Assembly (NCBI GenBank): GCA_029964075.1
Contig: CM057149.1
Coordinates: 3,048,465-3,112,464, forward strand
Source: Patiria pectinifera
Taxonomy: Eukaryota; Echinodermata; Asteroidea; Valvatida; Asterinidae
Direction: 5' to 3'
DNA length: 64,000 bases
The position numbers and the translations under genes were made by a program. Below are positions 31,981-43,800 of the stretch, piece after piece. Position 1 is the first letter of the stretch; every line of letters begins with the position of its first letter. The notes beneath the pieces are model-generated. The model had not been told where the DNA came from. It did no database searches and saw only the letters and a program-made list of their open reading frames with translations.

Positions 31981-34149
31981 TATTGTTTGTACTGGAGTAG
32001 TACCAACAAAACTATGAGAACACAAACACAATCAATAGTTCTCTATCACGTTTCAAGTGATGGATCAAGATTTGTTTGGCAGTAAGGTATACTTTTACAC
32101 AAAGGGGTTCTTGGTCACATGGGTAGGAATCAAGGAAAACTCAGACGGATTCTAGTATTCCCCACTGTCGTATGTAATTCCAGCGACTTTGGATTTACTC
32201 ATTAGTAAGGTGCTTGTATACTGTATACTGAAGAAATAAATGTACAATATCGGTTTAAAACAATAATGTTCGATGAAGGCAACTCGCCTATTTCAGAATA
32301 AAACGGTATGAACATGACTGGCCGCAGGCTGAAGTCAGAATGCCCTCAACCACCTACATGAAGCCCATCCCGAATTCGACAGGTAAAGAAGCTAGATCGA
32401 GTCTCAACCAGGCGCTATATTTTATAGTTGGCCACAATTAATGGAATAATTGATGAAAATGGCAGGCGACCCCTGTACATCCAAAAAAGAGCAGTCTTGC
32501 TCGTGTGACATATATATGTGCCAAAAATGCAGGTGCTTTTCTTAACCTTTTTTTTTGTTTGAACTTTCTGAGAAAGATAAGTTGCCTTTGTGTTCTCTGA
32601 ATTTTAACTTGAAGTACAGTTTATGTCCTATTGAAATTGGTAAACATATACTACCAAAGTGCACTGTATAAGTTTATTTTCATCATTTGTTAATCATGAA
32701 CTTGAGCATCACCGATCGTTTCCAATTATATATATGTACCAATTTTAACAGTGACTTGTGGAATGACAGAAAATATAAAGTCTCAAGAGATGCTACACGA
32801 TTTTGGGGGGTACCCCGGTGTTATTAGTCACGTGGGTCAGAATCAGGGAAAAACTCATGGACACAGATCCTACAGTAGCATTTGCTGAGATCTTGACTGA
32901 GCTCTGTCTGGCTATTATTATTATTAAACATAACGAATCAGGTAGTGTGGGAAAGGTGAAAGTTGCTTTACAAAAAAAACCAAGAGACAGCTATCAAGAT
33001 AAAGAACGAAAAAAAAAGAACATGTGTGATAGATTTAAAACTTGACAATAACGATCAACACTAGATATAATGAAATGGACCTAAGATCCACGGTGCGGGG
33101 AGTGAAATAAAAATGTGTACTCTTGGAGACAGGTTGATGTTTAGCGTCAGATATGGATGAGAAGGAAAGGTTACCTATGGCATTGAAGGGGTGGTGGTTA
33201 GTTGCCCTCTTGGGAATTCACATTTTCGAAACTACGACCTCTCCACTGTCCTATGTAATTCCAGTGGCTTTGGGTTCACTCATTAGTTAGTACCTTTGTC
33301 TTAGCTTTTATACGTATATCACCATTGAAATCCATACTTGAACTCTACTGGTCACTGATTTAGTTCTTACTCCCTCCGTGTAAAATTCCTTTCAGATACA
33401 AAATTACATCATAATTATATTGAAAGCAGTTATTGTTTGTACTGAAGTAGTGTCAACAAAATTGTGAAAACCCAAACACAATCACTAATTCTCTATAAAT
33501 TAGTAAAAAGTAAGTCCTACAGCTGATTGTGTCTTTTAAATTGCATATAAAGACAACAATCACCAGAGTAGATAAACATGATATACGACTATGTATTATT
33601 ATTAGCTAGGAATAATATTTCAAATCACTATGAAAATCGCAATTAATCGGCGAATACTTATGAATAAACAAATGAATACTTCAACTAATTAAGAAAGAAT
33701 CATCTAAGCACTAATACTAAAAATAACATAATATAGAAAAAATGCGAAACTCTTCCTAAACAAGTTAAAGTGTAATATCCGTGTACAACATTAAGTTATG
33801 ATGACGGTAAGTTTAGAGAACAGCAACATGATTAATACAAAAATTCATAGGAAAACAGAAGGGAATGTGGGAACTCACCTATTTCAGAATAAAACGGTAT
33901 GAACAGGCAACAGACTCATATATAGGAGGCAAGGTGGCATTGATCATGACTGTCCGCAGGCTGGAGTCAGAATGCCCTCAATCACTTACTTGAGGCCTAA
34001 CCCGAATTCGATAGGACAAGAAGCTAGATCGAGTCCGAGACAGGCGCTATACATAATAGTTGGCCACAATTCATGGAATCATCATGATGGAAATGGATGG
34101 CCAACCCCTGTCCACTCAAAGAGGGACGTTTGTTGGGGGACATATTTGA

Positions 34150-34680
34150 TTTGTAAACCCTGAAATTGGGCCTCCTCGATCGTCTTTCATTGTAGATTCA
34201 TTTACAAAATATAAAAAAGGAAGGGGAACATGATATTTCAGTTGATAAATAATGAAATTTCACTGCAATGATTAAATGCATGGTTTTATACCATATAATT
34301 GACACAAAACCTTTTGATTGTGTGAAATAAAACAGTTATGCCTATGTATACAGGCAGAGTAAAAAAATGTCTCTTTTCATAGGCCTAAGTCCTTGTCTCC
34401 CACAAAAACGGGAAAGGCTACCGATTTTTTTTCCTCAGCCAAAATTCGATATAGTTATTGACCACAATCAGAAACATTTTCACCGATGTTCAACCATGCA
34501 TGAGTAGGGCGTTGATTCTGACGCCGGGCGGAATAGCAAAATAACACTCGGCTTACACAGGATCTTTGTGGACTGCTGGTGATTTTTTTTTCTGTGAGAC
34601 TTGGATCGGACGACACTGTCAGCAACACGGACAACATCTATAGAAAGAATGCAAAGCTCTTCCTGAACAAGTAACAGTGC
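34150..34680. repeat. Block D, copy 2
   Basis: It matches 26865-27400 with an offset of about 7.29 kb. Confidence 0.7.
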
Positions 34681-35354
34681 ATTATCAGTGTAAAACAAAA
34701 ATTTACGATAAAGGCAAAATTGATAAAAAAGCAACATGATTAACAAAAATAAAAATCATTCGAAAACAGAAGGGAATGCGGGAGCTCATGTTTCAGAATA
34801 AAACGGTATGAACTGACTAATGTATAGGAGGCATGGTGGTTTTGATCCTGACTGTCCGCAGGCTGAAGTCAGAATGCCCTCAATCACCTACATGAGGCCC
34901 TTTCCCGAATTCGATATGACAAGAAGCTAGATCGACTCCGAGACAGACGCTTTGTATAATATTTGACCACAATTAACCGAATAATTGATGGAAATGGCTG
35001 GCCAACACCTGTCCACCCCCCCCCCAAAAAAAAAACCCAGAAGTTTTTGCAGAATGACATACAAAAAAATGCAGGTGCTTTTCTTGACCATTTGTTTCTT
35101 CTTTTATTTTCCAGCTTGGAGAGAACTTTTATTAGGTAAGTTGCCTTCTGTTCTCTGAATTTACACTTGAAGTACATTTCATGTCCTATTGAAATTGATA
35201 CACATACTGCCATACTGTACATGTTTATTTTCATCATTGTGTAAATCAGGAACTTGAACATCACTGATCGTTTCCCATTATATAAATGTACAAAACGTAA
35301 CAGTGACTCGTGAAATGACAACATGAACAAATATAAAGTCTCATGAGATGGTAC

Positions 35355-35930
35355 ACGCAGAGTCGAGTATGATACGTTTTCCATAACACACGCATAAGTG
35401 CTAGTCATGTACATGGCGTGTGGCAGGCTCGGGATGCCAAACTATCGCTTGCTGGTTGCTAATTCGCTATGTTTAGGCCAACAAAAAAAATCGGTCTCTG
35501 GTCAGACCGAAGTTCCGGAATTGATGCGGCGACGCGGTTTTTTGTTTTTGATTTTTTTTGGTGCTCCTTGGTACAAAAAAATTGAGGAGGTGCGGCAAAG
35601 AGGGCGCTGTTGTAGCTTCTGTGTTAATTTCAAGAAGAAAAAAAGGTTGACGCGCATGATTAAAATCGACGCGCGCGCTGACCAGAAAACGACTACTTTT
35701 TGGGGGGCCGTATCTGCATTCTTTTTAACCGATTATGCTAGTGCGCAGGAACGCCAAGAGGTTTTTTTCTTTTTTTTTTTACTTTAAGAAACGTGTTAAT
35801 GTCAGCAAGTCAAATTTATTCTAGTCAAGTCAAGTCTCAAGTCATTTTTTCCCAAGTCAAGTCAAGTCTCAAGTCAACAAAATAGCAACTCGAGTCTGAC
35901 TCGAGTCCGAGTCAGCAACTCGAGTCAACA
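35355..35930. mobile_element. GAGTC/AAGTC subterminal-repeat element, copy 2
   Basis: AAGTCAAGTCAAGTCTCAAG-type repeats lie at 35822-35880 and ACTCGAGTC repeats at 35885-35930. The left part differs from copy 1. There is no convincing coding region. Confidence 0.45.
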
Positions 35931-36127
35931 AAACTTGGTATACGATTTTTGGGGGGTACCCGGGTACTTTTTACACAGAAGTGTTATTGGTCACATGGGT
36001 CAGAATCAAGGAAAAAACTCACGGACACGGGTCCTACGGTAGTATTCCGTGAGATCTTGGCTGAGCTCTGGCTGGTTATTTTTATCATTATACACGAATC
36101 AGGTAGATTGGGGAAGTGCAAGCACTT

Positions 36128-36803
36128 CAAGGTGAGTCAAAAAAAGCAGAACCCACCCCCCCCCTAAAAAAAATCCTTATTTAAAAGAACTATGTAGCAC
36201 CAAAAATAATAATGCCTGGAAAGCCAAGTTCATAAGCTACTTTAAGATGAACAAAAATACCGAAATTGCTCAAGCCGTTTAAAGAATATCACCATTTAAA
36301 CGCAATGACCCTAAAACCTGTCTCGTTCAAAAACAGCAATTTATTAAGAAATTGTGTGTTTTGACTGTTTGGAACAACAAAGAAAGCGACACAAATACTT
36401 GTTTCATCAACTGTTTAGAACAGTTGTACATAATCTCTTTATTATCAACCCTGGTGAGGCAAACAATATGATTGATAAAATCCACTTTTTTTAATTCACG
36501 GGCCCTCAAAAGGACTTTGTGGAATATTTTTTAACTTTCAAACTGAGCTTTTATCGCTGGTGATGCTTAAAGACAACTGTGACGACGATTCTTGAAATCG
36601 CATTTTTGGACGAGACAGGTTTTAGGGTCATTGTGTTTAAATGGTGATATTCTTCGAATGAATTAGGCAATTTCAGTATTTTTTCATCCAAAAGTAGCTT
36701 ATGAAATGGGCTGTCCAGTCATTATATATTTTGGTGCTACGTATTTTTTTTAATATGAAATATAATTTTTGGGGTTTGGGTTCCGCTTTTTTTACCCACC
36801 CTG
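36128..36803. mobile_element. Foldback MITE with ~210-bp arms
   Basis: The left arm (from CAAGGTGAGTCAAAAAAAGC) pairs with the right arm ending GCTTTTTTTACCCACCCTG. Internal matches include GTAGCACCAAAA and TTTAAACGCAATGACCCTAA against its counterpart. TA follows the right end; the uninserted duplicate near 28822 lacks this sequence, which confirms an insertion. Confidence 0.75.
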
Positions 36804-36970
36804 TATAAGTTGCTTTACAGCAATCCCCACATATCTGAAGCGTCGGCGAAGAAACTAAAAACCAACAAGAGACAAACTTTCAAGATAAAGAACGAGAAAA
36901 CAAGAACAAATGTGATCGACTTAAAACTGGACAATAACGAGCAACACTAGATTTAATTAAATGGACCTTA

Positions 36971-37715
36971 AGGCCCTGTCACACTGTCTGCGATTTTATA
37001 TGCGCTCTCACTGCGTCCTTGAAAAATAGCTGGGGCGCAACAACAACTACTACATCGCAGACAACTACATAGGTCGCCAGATGGGCGTCAGAGAGTCTTA
37101 ATGGTCTTCGATGAGCGCAAAGGTCTTTGAACATGCCCAAAACAATCGCAACACCTCTGCGCTCTGGCCAGGGCGCCCTAATGACGCAACTCGGGCGCTG
37201 TGCGAGCGTGAATCGTGCGACATTGAAGTGCCATATTGAGGCAGCTTAGGCGCAAGGCAGTGGCGATGTAGTCTCCCCCCCATGAGAAAGTAACTCGACT
37301 GCGATGAACTTGTTGAATAATTTTTAAAACTGGACCGTGTATTGACCGTTTTGTCGTGGTATACAGCGCAAGTGACCGTTATACAGCGCAAGTGACGTCA
37401 CGTGAGCGTATTTTAGTCAAACAGAGAGCGCGATGCGAGCTACTTGGACGTATCAACAGCGAGCAGAGCGTAGTGCAGGCGCGGTGACCACGCGGCGGCA
37501 GCAACTAGATCGAGTAATTGAGCTTGACAGGGGCGCACAGAGAGCGAGTTGAGTGCATCGTAAGCGCGAGAAGAGCACAGTATGAGCGTAGCTTGAGCTT
37601 CTTTGAGACAGAAAATTGTCATTTTCTTGAGTCCTCGCTGCGATTGTTAAATTTATGAGAAAAAAATGGTCACCGTAAGGTCTCCTATGAGAGCGCATAT
37701 AATGTGACAGGCCCT
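36971..37715. mobile_element. GGCCCTGTCACA-ended MITE
   Basis: The left end GGCCCTGTCACACTG and inner ATATGCGCTCTCA are mirrored on the right by TGAGAGCGCATATAATGTGACAGG. The equivalent sequence near 33075 lacks the insert. The target duplication could not be fixed (CCTT or a 3-bp form). There is no gene inside. Confidence 0.7.
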
Positions 37716-39744
37716 TGAGATTCACGGTACGGGGAGTGAAATAAAAATTGGATACCCTTGGAGAGAAGTTTATGTTCAGCGTCAGAAATGACTGAGAAGG
37801 AAAAGTTACCCATGGCATTGGAAGGGGGTTGTGGTTTAGTAGTCCAATTGAGAAATCATTGTTACGAAATTACGACCTCTCCACTGTCCTATGTAATTCC
37901 AGTGGCTTTGGTTTCACTCATTAGTTAGTTCCTTTGTCTTTTCTTGTATACGCATATCACCATTGAAATCCATACCTGAAGTGTACTGGCCAACGATTTA
38001 ATTCGTACTCTCTATGCGTATTTTTTTTTTTTCAGATACAAAACTATATCATATTAAAATGCAATTATTGTTTGTACTGAGAAGTAGTTCCAACACAACT
38101 TTCAAAGCCGAAACACAACCAATAATTTTCTATTAATTAGTAAAAAGCGAGTTTATAGCTTATTGTGTCTTTTCGTTTGTATATAAAGAACACAATCACA
38201 AGAGCAGATAAACAAACTTCAACTATATATGATTATAAGCTAGGAATAATGATACAAGTAATCGGTGCACACTTATGAATAAACTGATGAATAATCAAAC
38301 TGATTTACAATGAATCCTCCAAGAACAAATACTTAATTTAACACCTATAGAAAGAATGCAAGACTTTTCCTTTACAAGTAAAAGTGCAGTGTCGGTATTA
38401 AACGATAATATACGATAAAGGCAAACTTATAAAACAGGAACGTGATTAATACAAGAAGAAAAAATGGTCACTGATTTACTACTTACTCCCTATGTATACA
38501 ATTCTTCCCAGATACGAATACAATTATAAGTTATAAAACTAAGTAAGAAATATTACTAATAGTAACAACTATATACATAATGCGAAACTCTTCCACAACA
38601 CGTAAAAGTACAGTATAGGTGTAAAACATCAATTTACCATGCATAAAATGAATAAAAACAACAACAACTTCATTATTACAAAAAAATATACGCAACCAGG
38701 GAATTTGGGGACTCACCTATTCCAGAACAAAACAGTTGAACAGACTCATGTATAGGAGGCAAGGTGGCATTGATTCTGACTGTCAGCAGGCTGGAGTCAG
38801 AATGCCCTCAATCACTTACATGAGGCCTAACTCGAATTCGATAGGACAAGAAGCTAGGTCGAGTCCGAGACAGGCTCTATATATAGTAGTTAGCCACAAT
38901 TAATCGAATAATTGATGGAAATGGCTGGCAAACCCCTGTCACACCTCCAAAATCTGAAGTCTTGGAGGTGTGACATATATATATGCAAAAAAATGAAGGT
39001 GCTTTCCGTAACCATTTTTTTTGTCTTTTAATTTCATGGGCCGCAAGCACGAAAGGAAGGTAAGTTGCCTTGTGTTCTCTGAATTGTCACTTGAAGAACA
39101 ATTTATGTCTTATTCAATTTCGTACACAAACTGCCAAAGTGTACTGTATATGTCTATTTTGATCATTTGTAAATCATGAACATAAGCATAACTGATCGCT
39201 TTCCATTATATCAGGTAAAAAAAAATGTGACCTGCACATGTGAATTGACAATTTGCACATGGGTCTGAAGTGATGGTATACGATTTTTTGGGTACCCAGG
39301 TACTTTTTACACGGAAGTGTTCTTGGTCACATGGGTCAGAATCAAGGAAAACCTCATGGAGATGGATCTTACGGTAGTATTCCGTCAGATCTTGGCTAAG
39401 CTCTACGTTTTTCACAGTACAGGGAGTAGGACAAATACTGCGACCCTTGAAGAGAGGTTTATGTTCAGCGTCAGATATGAATGAGGTGGAAAGGTTAACT
39501 ACGGTATTGTAAGTGGGTGGTGGTTAGTTGCCCTACTGGCAAATTATGTTTACTACATTACGACCTCTCCACTGTCCTATGTAATTCCAGTGGCTTTCGG
39601 TTTACTCATTAGTTAGTTCCTTTGTCTTTGCTTGTATATACGCGTATCACCATTGAAATTCATACTTGAACTCTAGGGTCACTAATTTCGTTCGTACTGT
39701 CTGTGTTAAATTCTCTTCAGATACAAAAGTACATCATGTATTGA

Positions 39745-40690
39745 ATGTAATTAAAACAAAACGACTTAATTAAGAAAAAAACATATATTATTGAGATAAA
39801 CTATGCATGGTAACAATTAGTTTTAAATTAAGTAGTTATTTGACAAATGTCTAATGTATTTATGTAAGTTTATAGTTAATAATGTACTTGTGTAAATTCT
39901 TAATACCTTTCGAGTGCATTTGTTCCAGTTGTGGGGGAAATGGGAGAATATTATGATCACGTATATACTTTTTATTCGTCTAGGCTTAATGCATTATCTC
40001 AACAAAAATTGCTTTCTGTTCTCCCTGCATATGTACATCACATCCAACAAATATGAAAACGTTTAGAACCACAGGTAATCAACATTTTAGTGTTTTCCAA
40101 AGTTTGTTTTCTAGCCTAAAGCTAATGAAATAACTGCTCATGGAGCTAAACTGCCTGACTCTACATTAGCTTGCACGTACATATTTGTTCAAAGTTTTTA
40201 CTGAATGCAAATGTTAGTTTCACGATTTGTTTTAAGTGATTTTTTGCCAGTTGTCAGAAAATGGAAGAACACACAAAAAAAGTGTAAAGCTGTTTACATT
40301 GATGTTCAATGCATGTATTTCACATCCATTCATCGCTTAAAAGACTGCGTTGGCTGGTCAATTTCAATGATCTCAACCCACGAAAATGTGCTTGTTTTTC
40401 CCCTCTTATATGCATAAATTATTACTGCATCAAAACAATTATAAGAAAATGCTCAAGGAGCCATACTGACTACATTTCTAAGCTGGAAGGCTCTTCAACA
40501 ACCTATTTTATGCTATAGTTTGTATTATGGAAGAGCATGCCAAATAAATGAACATATGGCACATGGATGTACATGAACATGTATTTTTATTAAGCAAACT
40601 TGATTTCGAGATAAAGCTTGGTCGAACTATGACAACAGTTGCCTCCATGTAACATACACGTGTAATCAGCCTTTTCGATCTTTTTTTTAG
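39745..40690. other. Unassigned DNA before the first visible ROCO exon
   Basis: No exon was recognised. Upstream exons of the ROCO gene may lie here or further left but could not be identified. Confidence 0.35.
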
Positions 40691-40835
40691 GTGTGCCTTC
40701 TGAAATAAGGAACCGGGCAGTTTACCAAAAAGCGCTCGAAAAGGGCAGTGAAACAGTACATCGCACGCGACTGATGATTGTTGGCCAAGAACGAGTTGGA
40801 AAAACTAGCCTGATGAGGAGTCTCGTTCGTGAAAG
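40691..40835 (+). CDS. ROCO exon with the P-loop
   Basis: The acceptor is TTTTTTTTAG|GTG and the donor GAAAG|GTCTGT. It encodes GVPSEIRNRAVYQKALEKG and then LMIVGQERVGKTSLMRSL, the G1 motif. It enters with two bases and ends with two bases, which does not match the next recognised exon. Confidence 0.8.
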
Positions 40836-43800
40836 GTCTGTAATGAATTAAAGTGGGAATGAAATATATTGTGCATTGCATACTAGTGAATTATGAGAGA
40901 TAACAATGGGCTTATTTTCTCTTTTTTATTTCCTTTCCTTTTTTATTGAACATGACGTTATATAAAACGGTTCACGAATGTGTGAAGGTCCACTTTTCGG
41001 ATGTGTGGTAAATAAATATATGAGTTCTCCACAAAGTTGCAACAGTAACAATAAAACGGGCAACGGGAGGTCCATGATGGAAGGTGAAAGTGCTATGTGT
41101 TAACGTCTAAATTGTGGATATGGGAAGGTCCTACTGTTGAGGTTGTGTACAAAAGATATGGTATGCTTTTAATAAGTAAAAGGTATGTACACTGTAGAAA
41201 AAATGTTGGGTAAAACACTGCTTGGCAATAATATTTGTACCCTACATTTGTTTGAAATTACCTCATTTGGGTAAATATTGGGAAGAATTTGCCCAAGAGT
41301 TTAATCTGTTGATATGTTGACCAACGTTGGGTTACATATCAACCGATTTTGCCCAACGTTTTAACAGTGTAGACATGTCACAACTGCCTTAGAAAACCGC
41401 GAATACATTTAGGGATTGATTTTCCCACCCGCAAACTTTGTAAATACTTCAAGAACAAAATGTCTAGAATGCTTTGATGTATATCTTCCAATTATTTAAT
41501 ATATACAACTTCTTCTTGGGTATTTACAGGTACTGTTTGATATTTACAAAATGATGTACCGAACGTGTAACACTAAATTATTATGTGGTTTAAGTCTTTA
41601 AACTGCCAACGATTTATCGATTGAAGTGTGGAAGTTGATTGCATGTATGCACTATACAAGTTTCGTTCCCCGTTCACTCCAACAAATTTTTATTTATTTT
41701 CGATGATTAAATCTTCAACTTTTGTTGTCAAAATACCTTGTTTTTTTCTAAACATGGACTGAATGTTCTGTCGATGTCTCATTCAAATATGAACACCTTT
41801 TGTATTGCTCAAACAATATAACATAAGGAAAAGGAATCGCTTTTGGGGGAAGAAGCTCAAAAATAACAATGGGATGCAGCTTTAAATTACTTCTTGCCTA
41901 CAATTCATAATACATGTACATGTACTTGAGTGTCTGAATGTTTTGTGTAATACAATCTGATATAAATACTCCTCATGTGGTTGTGCCCATTGCCTAGCGT
42001 ATGTCCCTGCAACGGATCTGCTCTCTTAAAGCTAGACCGCCCGCTACCGAGTCCAGAACTTTAATAGCGCCCACTCTTTAGCTTCAGTGTTAGGACTAAA
42101 ACTGGAGCATTTTGTTGGTGGAGGTGATGTCATGATGACCGATTTCTTACAGTTATAGTTTAGACATATATTTAGAATTTCAAACTTACAAAAACCTGAA
42201 AATAGAACCTGACAGTGGGGAGGGGTTGGGTCTGCAGGTGATGATCCCCCCTCCAAAAAAGGGGGAGGAATAAATGGAAGGAGAGAAAGAAATGTCCGTA
42301 GTTAATATTATCTATCCAAATATAATGTAACAGTAGAAAATTCCGTTAATAAACCCCGAGCACTCTAAAACGTTGAAAGTACCCCCCCCCCCCCCCCCGC
42401 CATAAAAAAATTAATTCATGATGGAGTGTAGTGTCTCAAATATTGGAATAGGACTGGAACGTGACACATTTTGCTACTCACACATGGACCTCTAGATTTG
42501 TACAATTACACTCAGACACGAATACATGTACAATCAAAACATCATTAACCAATATATTGGATTTGCCGCAGCCTGAATGTGTTTATTAAATCTTCATGCC
42601 AAATCAAAGCATGTTTTGTTTTCCGTTTTACCATACGCACCACCAACATAAATAGACGGCCAGATACCAGTCTTTCATTGCTGAAATCCTTTGGGCAAAC
42701 TGACTCTTACAAACCATTGGGTTTATCAGGCCCACCGAACCTGGGGTACATAACCGGGCCCCCACTCCGGATCCACTTTAAACCGTACCTGGGGTAATAA
42801 CGGTCCCCCACTCCGAAAACCACCTATGGTATATCCACGCCCCTTCTAAACTGCTCCGAAATTGATAGGACACTTGTAGAAACTGTTAAAGTAATTTCCT
42901 TAATTGAAACACAAAGTTCGCTGGCATAAATAACTGGAATGCTTCGCGGTCGGAACCGACTTCGTGGAAGCAAACCCTAGCCGGCACAGGCTGGGTTATT
43001 GTTGTCAAGGTTTGGAATTAAACAATTATAAATCAATGTCAACACATTTCACTGGACAGGCTCAGCGACCCTGGAATATGGCTTTCCGAACCCTGTCCCA
43101 CGACCACAGTCGGCGCCACCCGCGCACTAGTGCGCGGCCCAAGGGACGAAGGACAGCCCCCCAAAGCGAGCAGTCCAGGGAAATGAAAATGTAGGCATTT
43201 TTAATAATAAAAACTACGCAAAAGACCATTTATGCAAGACTGCAGGTTGTCCCTAAATAACCGAGTACCTTCCGGGGACAAATGAACTCCATCAAAGTGG
43301 AAAAGCTGAGAAGGACATGACTCAAACTGAGGATGATGTAAAATGTACGCATTCAATCTGTAAGCCATAGCCCTGGCCCATTTATTCAATGTGAGCCGTT
43401 TTTTATTGATACTGGCATTGGACTGTGCGCCGTAATAAAAGAGCCTAGGTAGAATATCGGACCAAACCAGGCAGACAGATGGATAACGAGTCCTGAACTC
43501 TTCCACGAGTAACCTTATACGCTGGCGCATACAAAAAGTATCAATGGAAACAAGGTCATTGGTACCTAGGTGCATTATTACGACCGTAGGAGCCACGCCA
43601 TGAGCCAAAGCATCAAGGCGGCTTAACAGTGGGAGAAAATTGCCTATCCCTGCCCCCACCTTTTCCCATCCAGTGTATTTGTGCCTCGCAATCCATGTTC
43701 GTCTGAGCTCTGCGAATAATAGAATCACCCACGATCCAAACTGTATCTGTACATAGTGATAAAATTAAAATAGAAATTTTCTCGGCATGACCATGCAGTT

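Larger units (their letters stand above)
24000..38945 (+). repeat. Module A, nine dispersed copies within the array
   Basis: The ~200-bp module starts near ACTCGCCTATTTCAGAAT, contains AATGCCCTCAA and AAGAAGCTAGATCGA, and ends near TTGGCCACAATTAATG. Copies are at about 24000-24200, 25825-26040, 26460-26820 (interrupted by a G-run/C-run hairpin insertion), 27480-27700, 30410-30620, 32285-32480, 33870-34130, 34780-35010 and 38715-38945. About 50 codons are open in several copies, but stops and indels differ among them, so a coding role is not supported. Confidence 0.7.
24540..39500 (+). repeat. Module B, eight dispersed copies within the array
   Basis: This module is recognised by GGTCACATGGGTCAGAATCA, then ACGGTAGTATTCCGTGAGAT. 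Copies are at about 24540-24760, 25625-25720 (short), 28660-28790, 30980-31200, 32085-32170 (short), 32805-32930, 35940-36090 and 39285-39500. Some copies read openly on the minus strand, others carry a single-base indel, so no conserved frame is evident. Confidence 0.7.
23590..39745. repeat. Complex tandem segmental duplication array
   Basis: Large blocks recur in the same order. Unit 1 is about 23590-29930, unit 2 about 29930-37700, and a partial third about 37700-39745. Matched points are 23635/29997, 24060/30475, 25215/31680, 26865/34155 and 27590/34875. Offsets grow from ~6.4 to ~7.3 kb because unit 2 has an extra ~0.9 kb (about 32580-33480). Within units, smaller modules (A and B, listed separately) recur several times. 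Copies differ by scattered substitutions and indels, with no sign of reading-frame conservation. No coding gene was recognised. Confidence 0.75.

Noticed and set aside
37098..37818. Minus-strand open frames around 37.1-37.8 kb
   Set aside because: They lie inside the GGCCCTGTCACA-ended MITE and its flank, with no recognisable domain.
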